Shown here piece by piece: positions 50,837 to 59,717 of a stretch of 64,000 nt of DNA. Positions within the stretch are counted from its first letter, which is position 1, and each line of letters opens with the position of its first letter. The notes under the pieces are model-generated. The model was given only the letters and a program-made list of their open reading frames with translations. It searched no databases and was not told the DNA's origin. A program made the position numbers and the translations under genes. This stretch comes from Streptomyces sp. CCM_MD2014 (lineage in GTDB: Bacteria > Actinomycetota > Actinomycetes > Streptomycetales > Streptomycetaceae): assembly GCF_000772045.1 (NCBI RefSeq), contig NZ_CP009754.1:434001-498000 (forward strand), given 5' to 3'.

Positions 50837-51736
50837 TCAGCGCACGGCCGCCGCGGGACGGAAGTTGATCCGTTCCCGCACGACCGGGTAGCCGGCCTTG
50901 GCGAAGTTGGCGGCCATGGGATGGTTCCCCCGGTCCGTCGCGGCGGAGACGAACTCCGCGCCCCGCTCGACCAGGAAGTGGGTGCACTCGGCCAGCAGGT
51001 CGTAGGCGTATCCCCGCCCCCGGTGTTCCGGCAGGACGCCGATGAAGCCGACGCACGGGCCGGACGGGTTGTGCGCGGGGATGTGCATGCCCGCCAGTTC
51101 GCCCTGCGAGGTGTACGCCAGCTGCCACCACTCCCGCGGTGACGGGCACCAGTGGAAGAAGTCGAGCTCCGCCTGTGCGGCCCGGTCGAGTCCGCCCTCC
51201 GCGATGTCCATCAGCGCGTGGGCGTCCAGGGTGACGGAGTGGATGCGGCGCAGCGCGTCGAAGAACACCGCGTCGTCGGGCTCCGGGCGGAAGACCAGTC
51301 GGCCGGACCGCTCGGGGAGCCCGCACTCCGGTGTCCACCGGTATAGGAAGCGCTCGACCAGCAACTCGTATCCGGCCGCCCGCGCGGCCGTGAAGCGTGC
51401 CTCGGTGGCGGCGCGCACGGCGGGGTCCTCGCGCCAGGTGCCGGGCGGGTTCAGTTCGAGTTCGACCTGCCAGGGCGCGGTGCGCAGGAGTTCGGCTCCG
51501 GCTTCCTCCTCGCCCTCCGCCACGTCGAACCAGTTGACGTTGACGGGTTCGGTGTCGTCGGGGCCGCCCCACCACGCCGCGCGGGCGACGACGGTGCCGT
51601 CGCGCAGGGCGATCCGCTTCCAGTCGGGACGGTGGTGGGTGCGCCGGTGGCCCTCACGGGCGCCCAGCGGGTCGGGCAGGGTGTCGAAGAGATGGGCGTC
51701 GCTCGCGTCGAGCGCGCGGATGACCAGATCGGTCAC
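50837..51736 (-). CDS. GNAT-family N-acetyltransferase
   Basis: 299 residues. The C-terminal GNAT core has strand CVGFIGVLPEHRGRGYAYDL with the Q/RxxGxG/A acetyl-CoA loop, then FVSAATDRGNHPMAANFAKA and GYPVVRERINFRP. The N-terminal half (LVIRALDASDAHLFDTL onward) is a second, degenerate GNAT-like part. The GTG start has CGGAGG 4-5 nt upstream. The acetyl acceptor is unknown; such double-domain proteins can modify small molecules or protein N-termini. Confidence 0.87.
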   Translation of the reverse strand: MTDLVIRALDASDAHLFDTLPDPLGAREGHRRTHHRPDWKRIALRDGTVVARAAWWGGPDDTEPVNVNWFDVAEGEEEAGAELLRTAPWQVELELNPPGTWREDPAVRAATEARFTAARAAGYELLVERFLYRWTPECGLPERSGRLVFRPEPDDAVFFDALRRIHSVTLDAHALMDIAEGGLDRAAQAELDFFHWCPSPREWWQLAYTSQGELAGMHIPAHNPSGPCVGFIGVLPEHRGRGYAYDLLAECTHFLVERGAEFVSAATDRGNHPMAANFAKAGYPVVRERINFRPAAAVR

Positions 51737-52070
51737 GGTTCCTCCGGGAATGCAAGTGTGGTGCGCTCCCGGTCAGTCGAGGTACGCCGGGACTACGGGG
51801 AGGGAGCGCGAAAACGAGGTGAACTGCACGGCTCTGCCCTCCTTCCGTGTGTCTCAGGGCGTCGGGCACACACTAGTGGTCGCCGGGCGGGTACGGCCAC
51901 AGCTTTTCGGGCGCGGACCGCGGGGGCGCGGATTAAACCGGCCTTAAACAGCGGTTAAGCGTTCCTCCGCTCGTCGCACCCGCCCCAACTCCCATCTGGG
52001 ACAACGTCTTTGGGGACCGTCGGAGGTGGTTGGCCGGCCCGTGGCCGCCGCCTAGCATCGGCCCACGCCG

Positions 52071-52084
52071 TGAGAGCGCTCTCA
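52071..52084. promoter_or_regulatory. LacI-family (CebR-like) operator upstream of the GH64 gene
   Basis: TGAGAGCGCTCTCA is a perfect 14-bp palindrome 45 bp before the start codon. It differs from the CebR box (TGGGAGCGCTCCCA) at two symmetric positions, so a LacI-family repressor sensing oligosaccharides probably controls the glucanase. The preceding 51737-52070 has no gene but contains an AT-richer patch with TTAAACCGGCCTTAAAC. Confidence 0.65.
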
Positions 52085-52129
52085 GGACTCTCACGCTGCC
52101 ATGCCCCGATCATTCTGGAGACCCCCCAC

Positions 52130-53338
52130 ATGCCCCCTCGTCACCAGCGTCCGCTCGCCCGCCGCAAGCTCCTCGTCGCCCTCGGCGGCATGGTCGTGGC
52201 CGCCCCGGTCGCCGCCGCCGTTGCCCCGCACGCCCTCGCGGAAGCCGGCTCGGACGACGCGTCCCCGAAGGCCGGGGCGGCCGGCGCCCTGCCCCTGACG
52301 ATCGTCAACGGCACCGGCTCCTTCGGCAACGCCGACGTGCACGTGTACATCGTCGGCAACGTGGACGGCCGCCAGGTACGGGTCACCCCCGACGGCACCG
52401 TGGCACCCGTGGCCCTCTCCGACAACGGCGCCGACGGCTACGCCGACTACGCGATCGGCCTCGCCGGCAGCGGCGAGACCAGGCTGAGCCTGCCCCGCCT
52501 CTCCGGCCGGATCTACGTGTCCCTCGGCGAGAAGCTGAAGTTCAAGGTCGTCGCCGACGGTGCGGGCAACGCCGCGCTGCAGTACCCGGCGGGCTGGGTC
52601 GAGTCCGACCCCAACTACGGCGTGCTGCACGACTGTGCGGAGTTCACGTACAACTCCTCCGGGATGTTCTGCAACACCACCATGGTCGACATGTTCAGCG
52701 TGCCGCTGAGCATCCGGCTGACCGGCGCCGAGGACCAGACGACCGGCACCATACGCCCGGGCGGCCGGGCAGCCGTTTTCGACGCGGTGCGGAAGGTGGA
52801 GGAGTTCGCGCCGCTGGTCGTGGACGACACCCGCGTGATCGCCCCCGGCCACGGGCTGGACGCCGGTCTGTTCCCCGGGGACTACCTCGCCCCGTACATC
52901 GACGAGGTGTGGAGCACGTACACCGGCAAGGACCTGAGGATCACCACGAATGCGGGGTCCTTCACCGGGCGGGTGCGCGGGGACCGGCTGACCTTCGACG
53001 GACCCGCCCAGGTGTCCTTCGCCAAGCCGTCCACCCGGGACGTGCTGTTCTGCGACGGCGCCCTCGCCGCGCCCAACGACGGCACCACCGGCCCGGTCGC
53101 CGCGGTCCTCGGTGCGGGCTTCAACCGCTCCACGCTGGTCTCCTCGGCCGACCAGCCCACGACCGACCCGGCGACGTTCTACGGGACCGCGCTGACCAAT
53201 CACTACGCCAAGGCGGTGCACGCGGCCACCGAGGACGGCAGGGCGTACGGCTTCGCCTTCGACGACGTGGCCGACTTCGCCTCGTACATCCAGGACACGG
53301 CGCCCACCGGCTTCCGGCTGACGCTCGGCGCCGTCTAG
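52130..53338 (+). CDS. Secreted glycoside hydrolase family 64 beta-1,3-glucanase
   Basis: 402 residues. The N-terminal RRKLLVALGGMVVAAPVAAA is a Tat-type signal with cleavage near ALA-EAG (residue about 38). The mature enzyme has the GH64/thaumatin-like fold: LPLTIVNGTGSFGNADVHVY, VLHDCAEFTYNSSGMFCNTT, MVDMFSVPLSIRLTG and FNRSTLVSSADQPTTDPATF. GH64 enzymes release laminaripentaose from beta-1,3-glucans such as fungal walls. There is no extra carbohydrate-binding module. The ATG has GGAG 9 nt upstream. The stop codon overlaps a MITE-like element. Control is probably by a LacI-type repressor at 52071-52084. Confidence 0.92.
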   Translation: MPPRHQRPLARRKLLVALGGMVVAAPVAAAVAPHALAEAGSDDASPKAGAAGALPLTIVNGTGSFGNADVHVYIVGNVDGRQVRVTPDGTVAPVALSDNGADGYADYAIGLAGSGETRLSLPRLSGRIYVSLGEKLKFKVVADGAGNAALQYPAGWVESDPNYGVLHDCAEFTYNSSGMFCNTTMVDMFSVPLSIRLTGAEDQTTGTIRPGGRAAVFDAVRKVEEFAPLVVDDTRVIAPGHGLDAGLFPGDYLAPYIDEVWSTYTGKDLRITTNAGSFTGRVRGDRLTFDGPAQVSFAKPSTRDVLFCDGALAAPNDGTTGPVAAVLGAGFNRSTLVSSADQPTTDPATFYGTALTNHYAKAVHAATEDGRAYGFAFDDVADFASYIQDTAPTGFRLTLGAV

Positions 53339-53521
53339 GGCCTGTCCGGCGGATCATGCCCCGGACGCGGGGCCCGGCACGCGCGTCCGCGGCGTTGTCG
53401 TCGGTGCCGACGCTCCACGTCGACGCCCTCCTCCGCCTTGCGGCTGCACGCACCAGACCCCGCTCACCGGCGTCGACGAGGTGCCGTGCCTGTCCTGCGA
53501 CCTGATCCGCCGGACAGGCCC
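53338..53521. repeat. 184-bp MITE-like element with 19-bp perfect terminal inverted repeats
   Basis: GGGCCTGTCCGGCGGATCA (53338-53356) is repeated inverted as TGATCCGCCGGACAGGCCC (53503-53521). The interior carries further hairpins (CCCCGGACGCGGGG-type) and no coding frame. Its layout fits a non-autonomous IS-derived repeat, and I recall similar sequence being scattered in Streptomyces genomes. Its first base is the last base of the glucanase stop codon. Confidence 0.7.
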
Positions 53522-53584
53522 TGGACGCGCGGCGGGCCCGCTCCCCCGCGTGCGCCCGGTGCTCCGGCGTAGGAGCGTGGTGGT

Positions 53585-54715
53585 GTGCGAAAGGTGCCCG
53601 CCCTGTCACCGCGTCCGGGCGAGGACCGGCGGAGCTGGCTGAGCGGGGCGCCGCCGCCCCGCTGGGTCCGGGTACTCCCGCCGGCCCTCGTCGTGGTGAT
53701 CTGCGCGGCCACCCTGCTCAGTCACGAGCCGCTGGAGATCGGCTTCCTGCTGGGCGCCATCCCGCCGCTTGCCGTCCTGTCGTACGGCCCGCTGGCGACC
53801 GCCGTGCTGGGCGGTGTGGTGATCGCGCTGCTGCACATCCCGGCGCTCCGGCTCGACCGGCCGGGCGACGCCGACCTGCTGACCATCGTCTTCGTCGCCG
53901 TGCTCAGCGTCTTCGTGTCCTTCGTGCGCAGCCGCCGGGACGCGCAGCTGGGTCTGGAGCGCACGGTCGCCGAGGCCGCGCAGCGGGCCGTCGCTCCTCC
54001 GCTGCCGGAGCGCGTGGGCGCGGTGCGGTGCACGGGGCTGTACCGGGCGGCGCAGCGCGGGACACTGGTCGGGGGCGACTTCTTCGACGTCCGGGACGGT
54101 CCCTTCGGTGTACGGGTCGTGACGGGAGACGTACAGGGGCACGGCCTGTCGGCGGTGGCGACGGTCGCCTCGCTGCTGGGGGCGTTCCGGGAGGCGGTGC
54201 TCGACCAGCCGGACCTCGCGTCGGTGGCGGGGCGGCTGGACCGCAGGCTGCTGGTGGACTCGGCGGACGCTCGGCACGCCGAGCTGTTCGCGACGGCGGC
54301 GCTGCTGGAGTTCTCCGCCGACGCCCTGGAGGTGCGGGTCGTGGTGTGCGGCAACCCGCCGCCCCTGCTGCTGCGGGGCGCGGACGCCACGGAGCTGGAG
54401 GTGTCGCCGTGGACGCCCCTCGGACTCGGCCTCGCGGACGCGGGGGCGATCGAGGCGTGCACGGTGTCGCTGCGCCCCGGCGACCGGCTCTTCCTGGCCT
54501 CGGACGGGGTGGTCGAGGCCAGGGACGACAGCGGCGCCTTCTATCCCCTGGCGGAGCGGCTCCGCGGCTTCGCGGGCGAGGATCCCGCCGCGCTCGTGGA
54601 CCTGGTCTGGGCGGACCTCGTGCGGTTCTGCCCCGACGTGCAGGACGACGTGACGATGCTCGTGCTCACTCCCGCGCCACCGGCGCTCGGGATGCGCGGG
54701 CCGGTTCCGCATTGA
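53585..54715 (+). CDS. Membrane-anchored SpoIIE/PP2C-type serine phosphatase
   Basis: 376 residues. Three or four membrane helices occupy about residues 28-115. The PP2C/SpoIIE domain runs from about 140 to 365: LVGGDFFDVRDGPFGVRVVT, GDVQGHGLSAVATVASLLGA, VCGNPPPLLLRGADATELE, GDRLFLASDGVVEARDDSGA and VQDDVTMLVLTPAP. Metal-binding Asp residues are present (GGDFFD, GDVQGHG, SDGV, DD). It dephosphorylates anti-sigma antagonists or similar targets. The GTG at 53585 has GGAG 9 nt upstream. No partner kinase gene lies adjacent. Confidence 0.9.
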   Translation: MRKVPALSPRPGEDRRSWLSGAPPPRWVRVLPPALVVVICAATLLSHEPLEIGFLLGAIPPLAVLSYGPLATAVLGGVVIALLHIPALRLDRPGDADLLTIVFVAVLSVFVSFVRSRRDAQLGLERTVAEAAQRAVAPPLPERVGAVRCTGLYRAAQRGTLVGGDFFDVRDGPFGVRVVTGDVQGHGLSAVATVASLLGAFREAVLDQPDLASVAGRLDRRLLVDSADARHAELFATAALLEFSADALEVRVVVCGNPPPLLLRGADATELEVSPWTPLGLGLADAGAIEACTVSLRPGDRLFLASDGVVEARDDSGAFYPLAERLRGFAGEDPAALVDLVWADLVRFCPDVQDDVTMLVLTPAPPALGMRGPVPH

Positions 54716-54791
54716 ATGGTGTTATCGGGATATTCGGGACCGAACAACAGCACGGCACCGAAGCAGCGATCCGGATCCGAGGAGCATGATC

Positions 54792-55013
54792 ATGTCGACG
54801 TCACAGCCCGACGCCTCCCGACCCTCCGAAGCCCGCGCGGACGACGACCGCGCCACTCCGGACGGCCTGCTCCACGCCCGCACCGGCACGGAGGTGTCCC
54901 CGGAGGATCTCGTCCTGGCGGCCGGCCGGGACATCACTCCGCGGAATCTGGAATGGGCCAGGCGCAAGCTGGCCGAGGAGGGCCCCTCGGCCCTCGACAA
55001 GCTGCTGCCCTGA
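54792..55013 (+). CDS. Small conserved hypothetical protein
   Basis: 73 residues, no known domain. A disordered N-terminus is followed by GTEVSPEDLVLAAGRDITPR and NLEWARRKLAEEGPSALDKL, a helical C-terminal motif that looks conserved. Of two in-frame ATGs (54786, 54792), the second has the better spacing (7 nt) from GAGGAG. It is followed by a very strong hairpin. Confidence 0.7.
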   Translation: MSTSQPDASRPSEARADDDRATPDGLLHARTGTEVSPEDLVLAAGRDITPRNLEWARRKLAEEGPSALDKLLP

Positions 55014-55018
55014 CCGCC

Positions 55019-55060
55019 GGGAGCCCCGGCCGGACGTGTGTGCGTCCGACCGGGGCTCCC
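55019..55060 (+). terminator. Strong terminator hairpin
   Basis: GGGAGCCCCGG-CCGGACG and CGTCCGA-CCGGGGCTCCC form a nearly perfect 18-bp stem with a GTG-rich loop, 5 bp after the small gene's stop. Confidence 0.8.
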
Positions 55061-55080
55061 GGCTTGTTTCCAGGGTGCCC

Positions 55081-55156
55081 AGGACTTCGGGGTCCAGGAC
55101 TCCGGGGTGCACAGGACTCCGGGGTGTCTAGGAATCCGGGGTGTCTAGGAATCCGG
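55081..55156. repeat. Tandem repeat of a 17-bp unit
   Basis: Units AGGACTTCGGGGTCC, AGGACTCCGGGGTGCAC, AGGACTCCGGGGTGTCT, AGGAATCCGGGGTGTCT and a partial AGGAATCCGG follow each other. The last units contain the stop codon of the reverse-strand DUF5709 gene, so slippage here could alter its C-terminus. Confidence 0.75.
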
Positions 55157-55621
55157 CAGCTCCGTCTCGTCCTCCACCACGTGCATCGCGGCCTCCTCGG
55201 CGCCCGCGGCCCCGCCGTCGATGCCGACGTCCTGCGCGACCGTCTCCTTGGTCGTGTCGGTGCGTACGCCTTCGTCGGGGGCGACGAGGCGGCCCGAACG
55301 GTCGGTTCCCGCTTCCCGGTCGACCGGCTCGCCCTCGCCCTCGGGCTCGTCGCCCACGCCGTCCCCGTCGGGTGCCGAGACGTCGGGCACCTCCTCGGCC
55401 AGCCGTTCGTCGAGGGTCTCGCCCTCGTGCTGCTCGGCCGCGGTGGTGCCGTGCTTGGTCACGCCCAGGGGCCTCTCCGGCGGGGAGTAGCCCTCGTCGA
55501 GCGTGTCGTCGTAGGTCCGCTCGTCGACGGCGTCCTGGAGGTCGAGGGGCGCGGCGTCCTCCTGCTCCTCGTTGCTGCCGGTGGGCTGGTAGACGTCGTC
55601 GGCCATCGGGTCCGTGCCCAT
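55145..55621 (-). CDS. DUF5709 family acidic protein
   Basis: 158 residues, highly acidic and mostly disordered. Family-like motifs are DDVYQPTGSNEEQEDAAPLD, YDDTLDEGYSPPERPLGVTK and HGTTAAEQHEGETLDERLAE, then EEVPDV. Function unknown. The ATG at 55621 has GGGAGG about 6 nt upstream. The last codons (ELPDS) overlap the 17-bp tandem repeat. Confidence 0.85.
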   Translation of the reverse strand: MGTDPMADDVYQPTGSNEEQEDAAPLDLQDAVDERTYDDTLDEGYSPPERPLGVTKHGTTAAEQHEGETLDERLAEEVPDVSAPDGDGVGDEPEGEGEPVDREAGTDRSGRLVAPDEGVRTDTTKETVAQDVGIDGGAAGAEEAAMHVVEDETELPDS

Positions 55622-55694
55622 CGCTGCCTCCCTCTCGCGCTCGCGTCGGCTCGGTGGTCTCGCTGTCCGGTTCGCGTTTCCCGATACGCGATCT

Positions 55695-57191
55695 CTAACC
55701 CGGGGGCGCGACGCGGATCTCCAGGTCGGTGATGTGGTGGGGCTCCCAGTCGCGGGCGTAGGCGGGCGGGGTGCCCCCCGGTCCGGTGAGGGCGGCGACC
55801 GGGATCCGGCGGGCGGTGTCCACGATCTCGGCGGCGGTGGTGTTCTCGTTGTTGCCGCCGGTGGAGCCGGAGGAGCAGCCGGTGTAGTAGCCGATCGGGA
55901 TGGACTCGTGCCCGGTGAGCAGACAGGGCGGGCGGACGCCGAGCCGGTGCAGCTCGTCGGCGACGCGGGCCCAGTCCTCACGGCTGTCGACGTTGCCGTT
56001 CACGGTGCCCACGAGGACCGAGAACTGGACCGCCAGATGCCCGGCCACCGCGAGCGCGACCAGCGTCGCGGCCACCGGCCGCCGGCGGTCGCGTCCGGTT
56101 CTGGCCAGGTGCCACAGCGCGTCGGCGACCGGGAGCGCGAGCAGGGCGTAGGCGGGCTGGAGGAAGCGGGGCGCCGCGTAGCCGATCAGGAACAGGTACG
56201 GCACCGCGGCGGTGACGGCGCAGGCCAGGGGTACCAGCGTCGCGGTGGCGCGCCGGGCCCGGACCGCGACGACCGCGCCGAGGATCGCGACGGCCGGGAG
56301 GAGCGGCCACCACAGGGTGACCAGCGGGTGCGGCATGTCTCCGGTGCACGGGCGGCACAGACCCCGGCCGCCCAGGCTGCGCATCTGGTCGTCGACGGCG
56401 ATGTTCCAGCCGAGGCCGCCCTGGATCTCGGAGGCCCTCCGCAGCCGCTCCCCGAGCCCCCCGTACCAGGCGTACGCCTCCACCGCCCACTCCCCTCCCC
56501 CGACCGCCAGACCGCCCGCGAGGGCGAGCAGCAGCGGCCAGTGGCGGCGGACGAGGACCAGGACCAGCAGAGGGACGCTCACCCAGACGGCGTCGGCGGG
56601 CCGCATCAACGCCATCAGCAGGGCCCCGGCGGCGGCTCCCCACAGCGCGCCCCGGGCGGAGCGCATCCGCCTGGATTCCGGGCCGCCGAGGGCACGCAGG
56701 GCGCAGCCCACGGTGATCAGGGCGCCGATCGCGACCCAGTAGTTGGGCATGGCCTGCGGGCCGTAGAAGAGGGTCACCCACAGGGTGGCGAAGAACGCGC
56801 CGGCCGTGGCGAGGACCCGGGGCGGGAACAGGCCCTTCCAGGCGCGCAGGGCGAGGTACAGCCCCAGGCCGGAGAGCACGGCGAGGTAGACGCGCAGCAG
56901 TTCGGTGGAGGCCGACCAGGAGGCCACGGGCGCCACCAGCAGCGAGACGCCGCGGGACCGGGGGGCGCTGAAGAACGCGGCCGGGTGGTGGGTGGTGACC
57001 TGGCTGATGTACACGATCTCGTCCCAGCCGAGCCCCATCGAGGGGTGGACGAGGACCAGCTGGGCCAGGGTGAAGACGCCGGCCACCGCCGCGATCAGCG
57101 CGTCGCCGCGCGGCCGCCGCGGGGTGCGGGAGGCCTTCGCCGCTTCGTCACTCCGTCCGTCGACGAGAATGGCGTTCACGCCGTCGGCCAT
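55695..57191 (-). CDS. Polytopic membrane protein, GT-C glycosyltransferase-like
   Basis: 498 residues with about ten to twelve membrane helices. An early loop MGLGWDEIVYISQVTTHHPA has the acidic DE expected in GT-C enzymes that use polyprenyl-phosphate sugars. Other features are a large loop with CRPCTGDMPHP and a C-terminal periplasmic region with paired Cys (PPCLLTGHESIPIGYYTGCS). The ATG follows GAGGGG. It may transfer a sugar to an envelope lipid or protein, but no family name can be given with certainty. Confidence 0.72.
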   Translation of the reverse strand: MADGVNAILVDGRSDEAAKASRTPRRPRGDALIAAVAGVFTLAQLVLVHPSMGLGWDEIVYISQVTTHHPAAFFSAPRSRGVSLLVAPVASWSASTELLRVYLAVLSGLGLYLALRAWKGLFPPRVLATAGAFFATLWVTLFYGPQAMPNYWVAIGALITVGCALRALGGPESRRMRSARGALWGAAAGALLMALMRPADAVWVSVPLLVLVLVRRHWPLLLALAGGLAVGGGEWAVEAYAWYGGLGERLRRASEIQGGLGWNIAVDDQMRSLGGRGLCRPCTGDMPHPLVTLWWPLLPAVAILGAVVAVRARRATATLVPLACAVTAAVPYLFLIGYAAPRFLQPAYALLALPVADALWHLARTGRDRRRPVAATLVALAVAGHLAVQFSVLVGTVNGNVDSREDWARVADELHRLGVRPPCLLTGHESIPIGYYTGCSSGSTGGNNENTTAAEIVDTARRIPVAALTGPGGTPPAYARDWEPHHITDLEIRVAPPG

Positions 57192-57338
57192 CGTGCACCC
57201 CTCACCCCCGCTCGTCGCGGGGCCGCTCGTCCCTCACCTCCTGCCGCCCGTGGCGGGAGCCCGGATTCCGGGAAAACATGGTCAAACTACCCCGCGTGCC
57301 CCGGACGTGCAGGACAGAACTCGGCCAGTCACGCCCTG

Positions 57339-59717
57339 TCATTCCTCGCCGGGCCCCGGACGGTCGGGGACGCCCGGGCGGCGGTGCGGGGGCTGCTCGG
57401 GCGTGGGCCGCCACTTCGGCGCGGAAATGCCGAGGGTGACGGGCTCGTCCCCGTCCACGCGCACCTCAGTCCCGTGGTGATGGATCGTCAGCGGCGGTCC
57501 GGCCAGCAGCGAGTACGAGGCCCGGTCGGGGCCGATCTCCACCTGCAGGCACCGGCCGCGGAACTGGAGCCGGAAGGCGAGGCGGCTGAACTTCTCGGGC
57601 AGGCGGGGCGTGAAGCGCAGGCTGTCGCCGTCCCGCCGGGTGCCGCCGAACCCGGCGACCAGCGCCATCCAGGTGCCGGCCAGCGAGGCGATGTGCAGTC
57701 CGTCGCGGGTGTTGTGCTCCAGATCCGCCAGGTCCATCAGCGCGGCCTCGGTCGCGTAGTCGTAGGCCAGCCGCAGATGTCCCGTCTGCGCGGCGACGAC
57801 GGCCTGGCAGCACGCGGACAGGGAGGAGTCGCGTACGGTCAGCGGCTCGTAGTAGGCGAAGTTGGCCGCCATCTGCTCCTCGTCGCAGTGGGCGTCGAAC
57901 CAGCTGCCGCAGGTGTACATGGCCAGCACGAGGTCCGATTGCTTGATCACCTGTTTGCGGTAGATGTCGAAGTACGGGAAGTGCAGCATCAGCGGGTACT
58001 GGTCGGCACCCGTGTTCGCGAAGTCCCAGCGCTGGTGGCGGGTGAAGCCCGCGTGCTGCTCGTGGACGCCGATGTCCTCGTTGTACGGGATGTGCACGGC
58101 CTCGGCGGCGTCCCGCCACGTCGCGCTCTCCTCCTCGTCCACGCCGAGCCGGGCGGCCTCCTCGGGATGGCGTTCGCACACGTCGGCCGCGGCGAGGAGG
58201 TTGGAGCGCGCCATGAGGTTGGTGTACGTGTTGTCGTCGACGACGGCGCTGTACTCGTCGGGGCCGGTGACGCCGTCGATGTGGAAGACGCCGTGGGGGT
58301 CGTGGTGGCCCAGTGAGCGCCACAGCCGGGCGGTCTCCACCAGGAGTTCCAGGGCGGTCTCGCGTTCGAAGTCGGTGTCGCCGGTCGCCGCCGTGTAGCG
58401 CACCGCGGCGTGCGCGATGTCGGCGGCCACGTGGAAGGCGGCCGTGCCGGCGGGCCAGTACGCGGAGCCCTCCGAGCCGTCGATGGTCCGCCACGGGAAC
58501 GCGGCGCCGCGCAGCCCGAGCTGGGTGGCGCGGTCCCGGGCGGCGGGGAGGGTGTCCTGCCGCCAGCGCAGTGCTTCCGCGACGGCCTTGGGGGCGGTGT
58601 AGGTCAGCAGGGGCAGCACGAACATCTCGGTGTCCCAGAACGCGTGACCGTCGTATCCGGAGCCGGTCAGTCCCTTGGCCGGAATCGCGCGCTGCTCGGC
58701 GCGGGCCCCGGCCTGCAGCACATGGAACAGGGCGAAGCGGACGGCCTGCTGGATCTCCTCGTCGCCGTGCACCTCGACGTCCGCGCGGGCCCAGAAGTCG
58801 TCGAGGTAGTCCCGCTGTTCGGCCACGAGCCCGTCCCAGCCGCCGTGCGCGGCGGCGGCCAGCGCCGCCTCGACCTGGTCGCTCATCGCGGGGCGGGAGC
58901 GGGCGCCCGACCAGCCGTGGGCGACGGTCTTCTGCACCCGCAGCCGCTGTCCCGGGTCCAGGACCGAGGTGATGGTCAGGCGGGAGACGTCCGTGTTGCT
59001 CTCGCTGCTGGTGGTGATCTCCCCGGGTGCGTCGACGACGTGGTCGGCGGCGACGGCGACCCTGAGGCCGCTGCGCCGGGTGCGGTGGACCAGCCGCAGC
59101 CGCGACCCGATGGCCAGGTCCTCCTCCGGCTCGAGCGGGGACCGCAGGGCCTTGGCGGTCCGCGGGTCGCCGTCGGAGGAGGGCAGGCTCTCGTTGGCGA
59201 CCAGTTCCGACTGGATGACCACCCGGGTCCGGCTGTCGAGGGGCTCGACCTCGTACTCGACGGCGGCGATGGCGCGCTGGGTGAGCGAGACCAGCCGGGT
59301 GGAGCGCACCCGGACGGTCGTGCCGGCCGGGGAGGTCCACTCGCAGGTGCGCTCCAGCACGCCGCGCCTGAGGTCCAGGGTGCGTTCGTGCTTGCCGAGC
59401 CGCCCGTAGCGCAGATCGAAGGGCTCGTCGTCGACCAGCAGCCGCAGCAGCTTGCCGTTGGTGACGTTGATGACGGTCTGGCCCGACTCCGGGTAGCCGT
59501 AGCCCGCTTCGGCGTACGGCAGCGGGTGGAGTTCGTGGACGCCGTTGAGGTAGCTGCCGGGCAGTCCGTGCGGTTCGCCCTCGTCGAGGTTGCCGCGCCA
59601 GCCGACGTGGCCGTTGGACAGGGCGAAGACGGACTCGCTCTGCGCGAGGAGGTCGAGGTTGAGGGCGGTCTCGCGCACCCGCCAGGGCTCCACGGTGTAC
59701 GTCCGGTTGGTGATCAC
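57339..59717 (-). CDS. Glycoside hydrolase family 65 protein (disaccharide phosphorylase-like)
   Basis: 792 residues. The N-terminal beta-sandwich (ESVFALSNGHVGWRGNLDEG, PGSYLNGVHELHPLPYAEAG) and the (alpha/alpha)6 barrel follow the GH65 plan. The motif FWDTEMFVLPLLTY and the catalytic acid Glu488 in DGVTGPDEYSAVVDDNTYTN are clear. GH65 members split maltose, trehalose or kojibiose with phosphate, giving beta-glucose 1-phosphate. The beta-phosphoglucomutase-like gene directly upstream fits that reaction. The GTG start overlaps its stop (GTGA) and has GGGAGG 6 nt upstream. Which disaccharide is used cannot be told. Confidence 0.92.
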   Translation of the reverse strand: MITNRTYTVEPWRVRETALNLDLLAQSESVFALSNGHVGWRGNLDEGEPHGLPGSYLNGVHELHPLPYAEAGYGYPESGQTVINVTNGKLLRLLVDDEPFDLRYGRLGKHERTLDLRRGVLERTCEWTSPAGTTVRVRSTRLVSLTQRAIAAVEYEVEPLDSRTRVVIQSELVANESLPSSDGDPRTAKALRSPLEPEEDLAIGSRLRLVHRTRRSGLRVAVAADHVVDAPGEITTSSESNTDVSRLTITSVLDPGQRLRVQKTVAHGWSGARSRPAMSDQVEAALAAAAHGGWDGLVAEQRDYLDDFWARADVEVHGDEEIQQAVRFALFHVLQAGARAEQRAIPAKGLTGSGYDGHAFWDTEMFVLPLLTYTAPKAVAEALRWRQDTLPAARDRATQLGLRGAAFPWRTIDGSEGSAYWPAGTAAFHVAADIAHAAVRYTAATGDTDFERETALELLVETARLWRSLGHHDPHGVFHIDGVTGPDEYSAVVDDNTYTNLMARSNLLAAADVCERHPEEAARLGVDEEESATWRDAAEAVHIPYNEDIGVHEQHAGFTRHQRWDFANTGADQYPLMLHFPYFDIYRKQVIKQSDLVLAMYTCGSWFDAHCDEEQMAANFAYYEPLTVRDSSLSACCQAVVAAQTGHLRLAYDYATEAALMDLADLEHNTRDGLHIASLAGTWMALVAGFGGTRRDGDSLRFTPRLPEKFSRLAFRLQFRGRCLQVEIGPDRASYSLLAGPPLTIHHHGTEVRVDGDEPVTLGISAPKWRPTPEQPPHRRPGVPDRPGPGEE

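Noticed and set aside
52101..52130. Earlier ATG (52101) or GTG starts for the GH64 gene
   Set aside because: The ATG at 52101 is not in the GH64 frame. The in-frame ATG at 52130 has GGAG at 9 nt and is followed directly by the Tat signal; longer starts would run across the operator.
55081..55156. Possible CRISPR array
   Set aside because: Repeat units are 17 bp and directly tandem, without spacers.
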